Part shown: one piece after another, positions 1 to 7,737 of the stretch | How the letters are laid out: every line of letters begins with the position of its first letter | Numbering within the stretch: position 1 is the first letter of the stretch | Origin: Singulisphaera sp. GP187 | GTDB lineage: Bacteria; Planctomycetota; Planctomycetia; Gemmatales; Gemmataceae | Assembly: GCA_945861245.1 (NCBI GenBank) | Contig: CAMAUE010000010.1 | Coordinates: 1-63,477 of the forward strand | Length of the DNA stretch: 63,477 bases | Reading direction: 5' to 3' | The notes under the pieces: model-generated | Databases searched by the model: none | What the model was told of the DNA's origin: nothing | What the model saw: the letters and a program-made list of their open reading frames with translations, nothing else | Translations under genes and position numbers: made by a program

Positions 1-117
1 TTTGGCGAGAAGCTTTTCCAAGAGGGTCGGTTTCGCTGGTTGAGGGCGTTTTGGTCGTAAGATCATCCTTGACCTTTCGTGAGAAAATTCAGGTAACTCT
101 TTTACTCACCAGTATGA

Positions 118-330
118 TACGTACAAAAGGTCGATGTTGAGAGGGCTGGTATTAAAGAGCCAGATCCTTTGAAACGACGCATCCGAAAGGTTACGTTGAC
201 GCATATCGGAAATCGCGTCTTCGCCGGCGAAATTCACACAGGACCGACGAACGACCTAAAGGTATGGGATGTCAGGGTCCGCCACAACGGCGGGACAGTC
301 CAGATGGAAGCCGTGCCACGGGCGAAGTGA
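118..330 (+). other. Open stretch ending at TGA 330, possible 3' end of a decayed gene
   Basis: An open frame of about 70 codons ends at TGA 328-330. It has no in-frame ATG, and the same frame is closed by stops at 58-60, 70-72, 94-96 and 115-117. The translated end reads like ordinary protein (GEIHTGPTNDLKVWDVRVR), so this may be the 3' end of a gene whose 5' part is lost or frameshifted. I do not recognise the family. Nothing else is seen in bases 1-330. Confidence 0.25.
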
Positions 331-352
331 GATAGTCCTGCCAGCGATGCGA

Positions 353-358
353 TATAAT
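353..358 (+). promoter_or_regulatory. Possible -10 box (TATAAT) upstream of toxin-antitoxin pair
   Basis: A perfect TATAAT stands about 150 bases before the antitoxin start. No good -35 box is visible 16-18 bases upstream. The palindrome 372-458 would lie in the leader of a transcript starting here. Confidence 0.35.
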
Positions 359-371
359 AGCTAGGCAACAG

Positions 372-458
372 TAGTTCATAGGTCAGGCTTTCCAGCCTGA
401 CGTCGTTTGCCCATGATCGTCAAAATGCGTCAGGCTGGAAAGCCTGAGCTACGAACTA
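372..458. repeat. 87-bp palindromic element, AGGCTTTCCAGCCTGA family
   Basis: Two 31-base arms, from TAGTTC at 372 to GAACTA at 458, pair with three mismatches. Each arm is itself a small palindrome (CAGGCTTTCCAGCCTG). The loop (around 401-428) resembles the loops of the copies in 36401-36540 and 38398-38516, where a CATGATCGTCAAAATG-like core recurs, so more than the stem is conserved. Confidence 0.85.
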
Positions 459-510
459 GCGTTGTCGTAATAGGATGTGTGGAAATGAGTCCACAAGTTT
501 GGAGAAACCA

Positions 511-747
511 ATGACCTATCAAGCAGTCACGGTTTTCGACGCCGCGATGTCGCTAACCCCGTCCGACCGGGCCGAATTAGTTAGTCGCCTGTTGCAGAGT
601 TTGGAGGACACGGCTGCTGACGCGGAGATCGATCGTGCTTGGGCAGATGAGGCGCTCGCCCGCCTTGCGCAGTATGACGCTGGAACAATGGACGCTAGTC
701 CGCTCGAGGAAGTGTTATTGCGTCTACGCGGAGGTCGCAATCCGTGA
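511..747 (+). CDS. Antitoxin of addiction module, RelB-type (TIGR02574-like)
   Basis: A 78-residue acidic protein, probably the antitoxin that neutralises the toxin encoded next to it. Residues 8-40 (AAMSLTPSDRAELVSRLLQS, then a run of Glu, Asp and Ala) match the putative addiction module component pattern: a helix that starts with Leu-Thr/Ser and a hydrophobic Leu ladder, followed by an acidic middle ending near Trp. ATG 511 is chosen because GGAG stands 8 bases upstream; the frame is open back to 475 but has no ribosome site there. Its stop overlaps the toxin start by 4 bases, typical of a coupled operon. Such antitoxins usually repress their own promoter, but no operator was identified. 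Confidence 0.75.
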   Translation: MTYQAVTVFDAAMSLTPSDRAELVSRLLQSLEDTAADAEIDRAWADEALARLAQYDAGTMDASPLEEVLLRLRGGRNP

Positions 748-1040
748 ACGTCGAAGTTCTTCGCGCTGCGGAAGCCGAACTCTCTGAAGCCGTGGCCTAT
801 TACGACCTTCAACGCGATGGCTTGGGTTCGGAGTTGGTTGATGCATTCGACGAGGCAATGCGGCGGGTTCTGGACTTTCCCGAAGCATGGTCAAAGACCG
901 TTCGATGTTGCATTTTCAAACGGTTCGAATACGGGATCATCTACACGATTTGCAACGAAACCATTTTCGTACTCGCTGTGATGCATCTCAAGCGTCGTCC
1001 CGGTTACTGGAAAAAGCGATTGCGTGAAATTCCTGATTGA
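744..1040 (+). CDS. Toxin of RelE/ParE superfamily
   Basis: A 98-residue basic protein of the RelE/ParE fold. Visible landmarks are the N-terminal helix ending AVAYYDLQRDGLGSELVDAF, the DFPEAW turn, the strand pair around RRFEYGIIYTI-like residues, and the final strand VLAVMHLKRRPGYWKKR. ParE-like members poison gyrase and RelE-like members cut mRNA; sequence alone does not decide which. It starts at GTG 744, which shares four bases (GTGA) with the antitoxin stop. A paralogue of identical length, also with GTGA coupling, lies at 25813-26109. The 3' end overlaps the open frame of comB only if comB started at 1024, which I reject. Confidence 0.8.
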   Translation: MNVEVLRAAEAELSEAVAYYDLQRDGLGSELVDAFDEAMRRVLDFPEAWSKTVRCCIFKRFEYGIIYTICNETIFVLAVMHLKRRPGYWKKRLREIPD

Positions 1041-1053
1041 TCGAGTCCTCTTT

Positions 1054-1818
1054 ATGCCCCCCCGCGATGTTCACGTTCATCTGGTTCCCAAGTTCGCCGA
1101 AGCCGAGCGGCTGCGCGGTTCAATCGCGATCGCCATCGATGTGTTGCGTGCGACGACGACGATCGTGCATGCACTCGCCGCCGGTTGCCTCAGCGTTAGG
1201 CCGTGTGCGGAAATCGACGAGGCGACGCTTCTTGCCCGCAGCTTCCCGGCTTCAAATGCGCTCCTGGCTGGCGAACGTGGCGGGATTCCGATCGCCGGGT
1301 TCGACCTCGGCAACTCGCCGCGCGATTGCACGCCGGCTCGGCTGTACGACAAGACGCTCATCATGACGACGAGCAACGGCACGCGCGCCATCCTCGCTGC
1401 CGCTGCCGCGGATCGGGTGCTCATTGCGAGCTTCGTGAATTTCAGTGCGGTGTGCGAACAACTTCTGAGCGATACCCGTCCTATCAATATTGTCTGTGCC
1501 GGCGACAATGGCGAACCATGCCTGGAAGACACGATGCTCGCTGGTGCCTTCGTCGAAGTGCTCAGTGAAAAGACGAATATCCGCCCCAACGACAGCGCTC
1601 GGCTCGCCTGGGATTGTTTCGAGAACCACGGCCAAATTTTGCTCGGTGCCCTCGAAGTCAGCTCCGGCGGCGAGCGGCTGAAGGAGATCGGCTGCGCCGC
1701 CGACCTGCCGATCGCCGTGGAGGTGGACAAGTTCACGCTCGTGCCCGAACTACGCCGCGATCCGCTGCGCATCGAGGTCGCCGCCGCGGGCATCGTCAAA
1801 CGTCATTGGCCGCGATAA
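1054..1818 (+). CDS. comB: Probable 2-phosphosulfolactate phosphatase (ComB)
   Basis: A 254-residue protein of the ComB family (EC 3.1.3.71), which dephosphorylates 2-phosphosulfolactate. Conserved blocks visible in order are AIDVLRATTTIVHALAAG (residues 27-44), GERGGIPIAGFDLGNSPRD (about 79-97), TTSNGTRAI (about 109-117) and CAGDNGEPCLEDTMLAGAF (about 149-167). In archaea and sporulating bacilli the enzyme serves coenzyme M or sulfolactate synthesis; in planctomycetes the substrate is not established, and no partner gene is nearby. ATG 1054 is preferred over 1024, which would overlap the toxin gene. Seven consecutive C follow the start codon (1057-1063), an unstable tract. It ends just before a palindromic element. 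Confidence 0.9.
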   Translation: MPPRDVHVHLVPKFAEAERLRGSIAIAIDVLRATTTIVHALAAGCLSVRPCAEIDEATLLARSFPASNALLAGERGGIPIAGFDLGNSPRDCTPARLYDKTLIMTTSNGTRAILAAAAADRVLIASFVNFSAVCEQLLSDTRPINIVCAGDNGEPCLEDTMLAGAFVEVLSEKTNIRPNDSARLAWDCFENHGQILLGALEVSSGGERLKEIGCAADLPIAVEVDKFTLVPELRRDPLRIEVAAAGIVKRHWPR

Positions 1819-1844
1819 AATGCCCGTTGTGATATGATTTTACC

Positions 1845-1932
1845 CGTTTAGCCGCTCGCCTTGGGCGAACGTGGACTTTGCGTGGACGGCGACAGAATAA
1901 GTCCGCGCTCGCCCAAGGCGAGCGTCTAAACG
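1845..1932. repeat. 88-bp palindrome, GTTTAGCCGC family
   Basis: The ends are CGTTTAGCCGCTCGCC and its near complement GGCGAGCGTCTAAACG, with a longer stem reaching inwards (CTCGCCTTGGGCGAACG against CGCTCGCCCAAGGCGAG). It fills the gap between comB and the glycyl-tRNA synthetase gene. Relatives are at 15829, 21231, 29821 and 58824. Confidence 0.85.
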
Positions 1933-1956
1933 AAAACTGTGCAAGGAATTTTCGCG

Positions 1957-3561
1957 ATGGACATGTCGAAAATGGACAAGCTCGTCTCCCTCTGCAAACG
2001 CCGAGGATTCATCTTTCAATCGAGCGAAATCTACGGCGGACTCAACGGGTTCTGGGACTACGGCCCGCTCGGCGTCGAACTCAAACGCAACATCAAAGAC
2101 GCCTGGTGGCGCGACATGGTCACCGGCCACGACGACCTCAGCACGCTGCCCGGCGCACCATCGCCATACGAGATGGTCGGACTCGACTGCGCCATCGTCA
2201 TGCATCCGCAGGTTTGGAAGTGCTCCGGCCATTACGATCTATTCCACGATTACAAGGTTGAGTGCAAGGAATCGAAGAAGCGCTACCGCTACGATCAGGT
2301 CTGGGGTCGCTGGGTCGAGGCGAAGGGCCAACGCGTCTTCGTCGCCGTCGCCAATCCAGGCGAGGAAGGCGTGAAAGAAGCTGAGCAGAAGGCGTTGAAG
2401 TTCTTCAACCTGCGTGCGAAGAACGTTGACGAACTCAAGTGGGATGGCGACGTTCTCTGCTTGAATACGGTCAAGGATTTCACGCAGGTGCTTGGCCCCG
2501 AGGCGAAGGCGCTTGGCACGCTCGGAGAGCCGCGCGAGTTCAACCTCATGATGAAGACGATCATCGGCGCGCTCGGCGGCGAGGAAGATGCCGCGTTTCT
2601 ACGCCCCGAAACCGCGCAGGGCATCTTCTGCAACTACAAGAACGTCGTCGATTCGAGCCGTGTGAAGGTGCCGTTCGGCATCGCCCAGATCGGCAAGAGC
2701 TTTCGCAACGAGATCACGCCACGCAACTTCACGTTCCGTTCGCGCGAATTTGAACAGATGGAGATCGAGTTCTTCTGCGAGCCAAAGAGTTCGCCGGACT
2801 GGTACAAGTTCTGGCGCGATCGCCGCTATCAATGGTATCTCAACCTTGGTCTGGCGAAGGAACGGCTTCGGTTGCGCGATCATCATCCGGATGAACTGAG
2901 CCATTATTCCTGTGGCACAGCGGATATCGAATATGCGTTCCCGTTTCTCGCGTCCGGCGATTTCGGCGAGCTTGAGGGCATCGCGCATCGCGGCGATTTC
3001 GATCTGCGCAGCCACTCCGAAGGCAAGCTGAGGAAGGACGGCACCAATCTCGTCGTGGAACTCGGCCCGGAGGGCAAACCGAAGTACAAAGGCTCGGGCA
3101 AGGACCTGTCGTACTTCGACGAGGCTACACGCGAACGCTTTATCCCGCACGTCATCGAGCCGAGCGCCGGTGCCGACCGCGCAACGCTGGCGTTTTTGTG
3201 CGAGGCGTATCACGAGGAAGAAGTGAATGGAGAGCTGCGCGTCGTGCTGAAGCTGCATCCGCGCATCGCACCGTTCAAGGCCGCTATCTTTCCGCTAGTA
3301 AAGAAGGACGGTATGCCGGAGATCGCGCAAAAGATTTACCGCGACCTGAAGCCGCACTTCAACGTCTTCTACGACGAGGGCGGCGCCGTGGGCCGACGCT
3401 ATCGCAGACAGGACGAAGCGGGCACGCCATACTGCGTCACCGTCGATGGGCAGACGTTGCAAGACCAGACCGTGACGATTCGCGATCGTGATACGTTGAA
3501 GCAAGACCGCGTGCCGATCGCGGAGTTGGCGGCGATCATTCACGCGCGGATCAGGAGTTGA
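1957..3561 (+). CDS. glyS: Glycyl-tRNA synthetase, class II homodimeric type
   Basis: A 534-residue synthetase that charges tRNA-Gly. It is the single-chain alpha2 type (also found in archaea, eukaryotes and some bacteria), not the alpha2-beta2 enzyme. Near the N-terminus is KRRGFIFQSSEIYGGLNGFW; class II motif 2 is RPETAQGIF followed by FGIAQIGKSFRNEITPRNF and FRSREFEQMEIEFF (about residues 218-270); motif 3 is HVIEPSAGADRATLAFL (about 397-413). The C-terminal anticodon-binding domain starts near RIAPFKAAIFPLVKK. ATG 1957 has AAGGA upstream; the frame extends to 1939 only through a weaker start. An insertion of about 80 residues before motif 2 is usual for this family. It is flanked by palindromes on both sides. 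Confidence 0.95.
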   Translation: MDMSKMDKLVSLCKRRGFIFQSSEIYGGLNGFWDYGPLGVELKRNIKDAWWRDMVTGHDDLSTLPGAPSPYEMVGLDCAIVMHPQVWKCSGHYDLFHDYKVECKESKKRYRYDQVWGRWVEAKGQRVFVAVANPGEEGVKEAEQKALKFFNLRAKNVDELKWDGDVLCLNTVKDFTQVLGPEAKALGTLGEPREFNLMMKTIIGALGGEEDAAFLRPETAQGIFCNYKNVVDSSRVKVPFGIAQIGKSFRNEITPRNFTFRSREFEQMEIEFFCEPKSSPDWYKFWRDRRYQWYLNLGLAKERLRLRDHHPDELSHYSCGTADIEYAFPFLASGDFGELEGIAHRGDFDLRSHSEGKLRKDGTNLVVELGPEGKPKYKGSGKDLSYFDEATRERFIPHVIEPSAGADRATLAFLCEAYHEEEVNGELRVVLKLHPRIAPFKAAIFPLVKKDGMPEIAQKIYRDLKPHFNVFYDEGGAVGRRYRRQDEAGTPYCVTVDGQTLQDQTVTIRDRDTLKQDRVPIAELAAIIHARIRS

Positions 3562-3573
3562 TATTCTGGATCG

Positions 3574-3627
3574 CCGCTTGAGGCTTAGCGCTCACAACTC
3601 GCCTCTTTAGCGCTAAGCCTCAAGCGG
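3574..3627. repeat. 54-bp palindrome, CCGCTTGCGGCTTAGCGCT family, copy 1
   Basis: Two perfectly complementary 19-base arms (CCGCTTGAGGCTTAGCGCT and its complement) enclose a 16-base loop. The length of exactly 54 bases is shared with the copies at 6455, 27411 and 54790. It stands 12 bases after the glycyl-tRNA synthetase stop, so it could also act as a terminator, although no T-run follows. The 128 bases after it (3628-3755) show nothing recognisable. Confidence 0.9.
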
Positions 3628-3755
3628 TGGATATCACCCCTTTGGTTCGCCAACTCTCGTTGCAACGCTATCGCTTCGGTCGGCGTCAATGTCCAAAAGT
3701 GAAGCGGCGGTATGATCATCGGTGGCTCTTTGGAAATCATTCTCTCTGGCACATT

Positions 3756-3804
3756 GCTCGCCATTCATGGCGGGTTCGCGTTTTTCGCTATAAATGGTGG
3801 GCTT
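3756..3804. repeat. Degenerate palindrome, TAGCCCGCC...ATGGCGGGTTCGCG family
   Basis: GCCATTCATGGCGGGTTCGCG followed by CGCTATAAATGGTGGGCTT is a decayed relative of the intact element at 19986-20038. It abuts the 3' end of the TPR pseudogene. Confidence 0.6.
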
Positions 3805-3807
3805 TAT

Positions 3808-6005
3808 TTATTTCATCTTCGCTGCTGATTCTTTTTCGGCTCTGACAAGAGCGGCCTGTGCGGCGATAGTGCGGACACTGGTCGGCTCGATCTTCGCGAA
3901 CTCCGTTAGGATTCGCTGCGCTTTCGCAAACTCCTTTAGATGGATAAGCAAGTTCACGAACCGAACGATGCATTGGCCATTCGTCGGGTCCTCGTAATTT
4001 ACGTCCGAGAGAATGGTTCGGGCTTGACCGAGATGCGCGTCGTCCACCAGCAACTCGGCCAGGAGCAATCGTTCGTCGATGCTTGGAGTTTGGCGACGCA
4101 GCGTTTCCTGGAATTGATGGATGGCGTTTCGGCGAAAGCTTTCGTTTCGGCCTCGAACGTAGAGGCGAACACGCAGGTCGTGCAGGGTGTCGCCGCGTAG
4201 ATTGCGGTTGTCGTCCATGAGCGCCACGGCACGGTCGCGATCGCCGGCGGTGTCCGATTTCGCGAGCAGGACGGCAAGACGTCGCCGGGCGTCAACGGTC
4301 ATTTTCGCCGGGCGGCGAGAGCGGGATCCAGCAGGCGCTCATGAAACCCGCGTGCGTCGTCATTCAGATCCGCACGGCGAAAGAAGTCGGCGGTGAAGGA
4401 TAACACCGTCGGATCGTCGCCCGCGCCGGCGACAGCCGTCAAGTACGCCGAGGCCGCCTGATCGAGTTGCTGCAGCGCATCGTAGCAGCGAGCGTGCGTC
4501 AACGGCACGCGGTTTTTGTGGAGAGTCTTTTCCATGCGATCGATTTCTTGTGACACGCGCTTGCGCTGATTTGAGCGGGCGAGAAATTCCATCCAGGCGA
4601 TCCAAACATCGGGCGCGTGCCCTGCCACGTTGAGGGCGGAAGTCAGCAATTCCTCGGCGCGAGCCGATTCGCCGGCGGCCTGGCAGATCGCCGACAGCCA
4701 CAGTGCGTCGCGATAATCGCGAATCGGCATGGTGACCCCCGACTCAGCTCGCCGCAGAGCTACCTTGGCGGACTGTTTGTCGCGCAATCCCATCGCTGCC
4801 TCGGCTCCTAGTCGGGCGAGGTCGGGCGTCAGCGGTTGTTTTTGCTCGTATTTCGTGACTTCGCTATCGGCCTTGCCGAACTCGCGGCGCTGAATCAATA
4901 TTTCGAGCAATTGTGTCAAGACGCCTGGCTGAGGCTCGCTGTGATCGAGTGCTCGGCCATATTCGCGGATGGCGAGTTGGTAATTTCCTTCCATCTCGGC
5001 GATGGCGGCGGCGAGCGCGGCGGCGAGCGGCCAATTCTTGTGGATGCGATTGATCTCATGCAGATGTCGCCGAGCTTCGTCGAGATTGGCTCGTCGGCGG
5101 CGTGCCTCGTGTACCAGGATGGCGCACGCACCATACCGCCAGAATACACCGGTCTCGCCCTCAGCGCGGCGGAGTGCATCCAGCCAATGGCGGGCACTGG
5201 CAGTTTGGCCTTTTTGCAACGCCAAATCGAGACGCCACGATCGGCTGCGTTGATCTCTTGGCAGAATCTTGGCGACCTTACGCCAGCGTTCTTCGGCTTT
5301 GTCCCAATCGCTCAAGCGATACCACGCGGCGGCGAGTGCGTTCCAATGTCGGGCACGATCGCCGACCGAGAACCCTGGATCTTCGGCGCCACTGAGCGCT
5401 TGCATTTTCGCTCGATCGAGCGCCGAGGCACGCTGCGACCAAAGCCGACATTGCGCCAGGCGAACCTCGATGTGATCGCCGAATGCCTTCGCGTTCAATG
5501 CCTGATCCAGAATCGATTCGGCTTCAGCATAGCGATCCAGCCGACCCGCAAAGTCAGCACGCGCAACCCAGACTCCGACCTCCTGCGGGAAATTCGCTTG
5601 AGCCTTTTCGAGAGTCGACCCCGCGCCATCGATATCGCCTTTTTCAAAAAGGAATTCCGCCCGTGCGAGTGGCAGTTCCACATTTGTCGGCTCCAATTTT
5701 TCTGCTTGCGACAGGGCCTGCTCAACAATCTCCCATCGTCGGTCGGAAACGCGAATCCGCAGCTGACTTTGCAACCGAGCTCCCGTCAGCCAGATCCAGT
5801 AGCCCGACGGCAGCGAAGCGAGATTGCGACTTGGCTCGAGCACCTGGCAAGCTTCTTCACTGCGACCGTTGTGTAGCAGCGCCGCCGCCAGCCCGATGTT
5901 TGCTGCCGTCCAGATCGGCTTCTCGGCGACGGCCCGCCGGAACGACAATAGCTCTTGCTCGCGATCACCCGACCGTGACGCTATCGCGATCCAAGCAAGT
6001 GTAGG
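3808..6005 (-). pseudogene. TPR-repeat protein gene, frameshifted and 5'-truncated
   Basis: Two overlapping minus-strand frames make one TPR-like protein. The first (down to 4299) ends ERLLDPALAARRK, and the second (4302 down to 3808) continues MTVDARRRLAVLLAKS, a smooth TPR-like transition. The switch lies in the T4 run 4302-4305 (AAAA on the coding strand), so a single-base slip is likely. At the 5' end there is no proper start: in-frame TPR-like sequence continues upstream of TTG 5948 (residues AWIAIASRSGDREQEL) until a TGA at 6006-6008, beyond which the sequence is unlike TPR. The N-terminal part of a longer protein is therefore missing. The 3' end meets a decayed palindrome. About 715 codons remain, rich in Ala, Leu and Arg helical pairs. 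The alternative is two small overlapping genes; I consider that less likely. Confidence 0.65.
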
Positions 6006-6081
6006 TCACGACTGTGCCGAATGCCGGCAATTCCGCGAATGTAGCGAATAATTCGATAGTGAACAAGTTTGCATTTCTTCC

Positions 6082-6109
6082 TTGCCTTTCGGATTTGCCA
6101 GCCTACAAT
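6082..6109 (+). promoter_or_regulatory. Sigma-70-type promoter for HhH protein gene
   Basis: TTGCCT (6082-6087), a 16-base spacer and TACAAT (6104-6109), 31 bases before the start codon at 6141, in an AT-rich stretch that contrasts with its surroundings. Confidence 0.55.
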
Positions 6110-6140
6110 GTATACATGAGTGCATTAAGTGGAGTTTCCT

Positions 6141-6428
6141 ATGGACAATCGTGCGATTGCTCAACAATTATTCGGTTTGGCTCGTTCTTTGGAACAACAA
6201 CATGCCAATCTCTACCGCATAAAGGCCTATCGCCAGGCAGCGCAGGCTATTTTGAGTCTGGAGCGGCCTGTCGAGGAAATCGTTGCGCATGAAGGGCGGC
6301 GGGCGTTGAAAGACCTGCCTGGGATTGGGGCCAAGCTCTCGGTGAAGATCGAGACGCTGGTCCTCACGGGCGATATTGCTAGTCTGAAGGCAGAAGAGGA
6401 AAAGACGCTGGTTGCGCTTTCCGCGTGA
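6141..6428 (+). CDS. Helix-hairpin-helix protein like the N-terminal domain of PolX
   Basis: A 95-residue protein resembling the 8-kDa N-terminal domain of DNA polymerase beta/PolX. It has an amphipathic helix LARSLEQQHANLYRIKAYRQ (about residues 14-33), then AAQAILSLERPVEEI and the helix-hairpin-helix KDLPGIGAKLSVKIETLV (about 57-74), which binds the DNA backbone without sequence preference. PolX enzymes carry polymerase and PHP domains after this unit; here the frame simply ends, so it is a stand-alone domain. GGAG stands 6 bases before ATG 6141. It is oriented away from the TPR pseudogene and has its own promoter. A DNA-binding or repair-accessory role is inferred only from the fold. Confidence 0.75.
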   Translation: MDNRAIAQQLFGLARSLEQQHANLYRIKAYRQAAQAILSLERPVEEIVAHEGRRALKDLPGIGAKLSVKIETLVLTGDIASLKAEEEKTLVALSA

Positions 6429-6454
6429 AGGCGGTTGAATTGGCGTATTGATTT

Positions 6455-6508
6455 CCGCTTGCGGCCTATCGCTCGGATGGGATGCTTCAATCGCTAAGCC
6501 GCAAGCGG
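6455..6508. repeat. 54-bp palindrome, CCGCTTGCGGCTTAGCGCT family, copy 2
   Basis: The core CCGCTTGCGG...CCGCAAGCGG spans exactly 54 bases, and the pairing extends outwards (TTGATTT against AAATCAAG). It lies between the HhH gene and the prenyltransferase gene. One reading frame through it is open and gives ACGLSLG...AKPQAE, the same peptide pattern as the copy inside the gene at 27411. Confidence 0.9.
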
Positions 6509-6555
6509 AAATCAAGCAAGTTGGCCTATGTCGAGTCCTGAATTCCGAGACTGCG

Positions 6556-7443
6556 ATGCAGACGATCCTACGTTACCTGGAAATGATCCGCTTCAGCCAC
6601 ACGTTGTTTGCGTTGCCGTTCGCGCTGTTCAGTGCGATCCTCGCCTGGCAGACGAAGGGCGCCTTCTCCTGGCTCGAATTGGTGGGCATTTTGCTCTGTA
6701 TGGTATTCGCCCGCAGTGCGGCCATGGCGTTTAACCGTTTGGCTGATCGCGATTTCGACGCCCGGAACCCACGGACAGCGGTGCGACATCTGCCCCGCGG
6801 GCAGCTGAGTGTTATCGGCGTGTGGGCGTTTACGTTGCTATGCAGTGCTGCGTTTATCGGGAGCTCGGCAATCTTTCTGCTCAACGAGAACCCCTGGCCG
6901 ATCCGATTGGCGCTTCCTGTTTTGTTGTTCGTGCTAGCGTATTCCTACACCAAACGGTTCACCGCGCTGGCCCATTATTGGCTTGGTGCGTCGCTCTTGT
7001 TGGCACCAGTGGCGGCATGGATTGCGATCCGCGGGTTCGATGATTTCGCGCCGCCTATTGTGCTCGGGTTTGCTGTGTTTTTCTGGGTCGCCGGCTTTGA
7101 CATCATCTACGCGTGCCAAGATGCCGACTTTGACCGCGATGCGAAGCTGCATAGCATCCCCGCATGGCTAGGCGTGCCGATGGCGCTGCGTATCGCCATG
7201 CTGAGTCACTTGGCGACGATCGCACTCTTAGGAGCGCTCTACGTCATCGCCGCTCCGCCGCTTGGTTGGATATACCGCATGGCCATCGTCGGCGTCGCAG
7301 TTCTGTTGATCTATGAGCATTCGCTAGTCCGCCCGAACGATCTCACGCGAGTCAATCAAGCATTTTTCAACGTCAACATTATCATCAGCATCGGATTATT
7401 GGCGGTGCTGCTTATCGAAATCGCGCTCGTGCATTTCGGGTGA
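6556..7443 (+). CDS. UbiA-family prenyltransferase, probably of menaquinone (futalosine) pathway
   Basis: A 295-residue integral membrane prenyltransferase with about eight hydrophobic segments. The first Asp-rich motif is NRLADRDFDARNPRT (about residues 60-74), and the second polar motif is YACQDADFDRDAKLHSIP (about 178-195), where Mg-diphosphate binds. It attaches a polyprenyl chain to an aromatic acid. UbiA-like enzymes of this short type, with the RT.VRHLPRG segment, are usually annotated as 4-hydroxybenzoate polyprenyltransferase-like or as MqnP of the futalosine route; I infer the latter because planctomycetes generally use that route. ATG 6556 is chosen. The frame is open back to 6448, but that extension is only the translated palindrome. 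Confidence 0.88.
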   Translation: MQTILRYLEMIRFSHTLFALPFALFSAILAWQTKGAFSWLELVGILLCMVFARSAAMAFNRLADRDFDARNPRTAVRHLPRGQLSVIGVWAFTLLCSAAFIGSSAIFLLNENPWPIRLALPVLLFVLAYSYTKRFTALAHYWLGASLLLAPVAAWIAIRGFDDFAPPIVLGFAVFFWVAGFDIIYACQDADFDRDAKLHSIPAWLGVPMALRIAMLSHLATIALLGALYVIAAPPLGWIYRMAIVGVAVLLIYEHSLVRPNDLTRVNQAFFNVNIIISIGLLAVLLIEIALVHFG

Positions 7444-7466
7444 GTTGGCTTGTTTCTAATTCGCTG

Positions 7467-7495
7467 TTGACACGGCTTGTGCGAAAACTTATAAG
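7467..7495 (+). promoter_or_regulatory. Strong sigma-70-type promoter for lipoprotein gene
   Basis: A perfect TTGACA (7467-7472), a 17-base spacer and TATAAG (7490-7495). Transcription would start near 7502, about 25 bases before ATG 7527. This is one of the best promoter matches seen in the window. Confidence 0.65.
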
Positions 7496-7526
7496 CCGGA
7501 TCGACTGTCAACCGCGAGGGGATGAT

Positions 7527-7718
7527 ATGCGCGCAATACTTATGATGCTGGTGTTCGTAAGCGCCTGCACAGGATGTGTGATAGACGAACCGTACATATG
7601 CGACCAGCCGCACTGGGGCCACGCGTACTACGCCACGCCAATCGCCACGCCATTGGGCGTCGTGCCAGCCAATTTCACGCAGACGCAGGAGCCCGATTTA
7701 CTGCCGGCGAAGCGGTAG
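7527..7718 (+). CDS. Small putative lipoprotein
   Basis: A 63-residue protein beginning MRAILMMLVFVSACTGC, a short lipoprotein signal with a usable lipobox at VSAC (or CTGC). The mature part is about 45 residues, rich in Pro, Tyr and His (HWGHAYYATPIATPLGVVP), with no recognised domain. AGGGGATGAT stands just upstream of ATG 7527, and a TTGACA/TATAAG promoter precedes it. The longer frame from 7440 would overlap the prenyltransferase stop and lacks a ribosome site. It ends 20 bases before the convergent trpS gene. Confidence 0.6.
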   Translation: MRAILMMLVFVSACTGCVIDEPYICDQPHWGHAYYATPIATPLGVVPANFTQTQEPDLLPAKR

Positions 7719-7737
7719 ATTGACCTGCCCAGTCCTC

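Noticed and set aside
4836..5876. 346-codon plus-strand frame
   Set aside because: Antisense to the TPR pseudogene; no start site or family.
6448..6555. N-terminal extension of the prenyltransferase
   Set aside because: The residues are encoded by the 54-bp palindrome; the family N-terminus begins at 6556.
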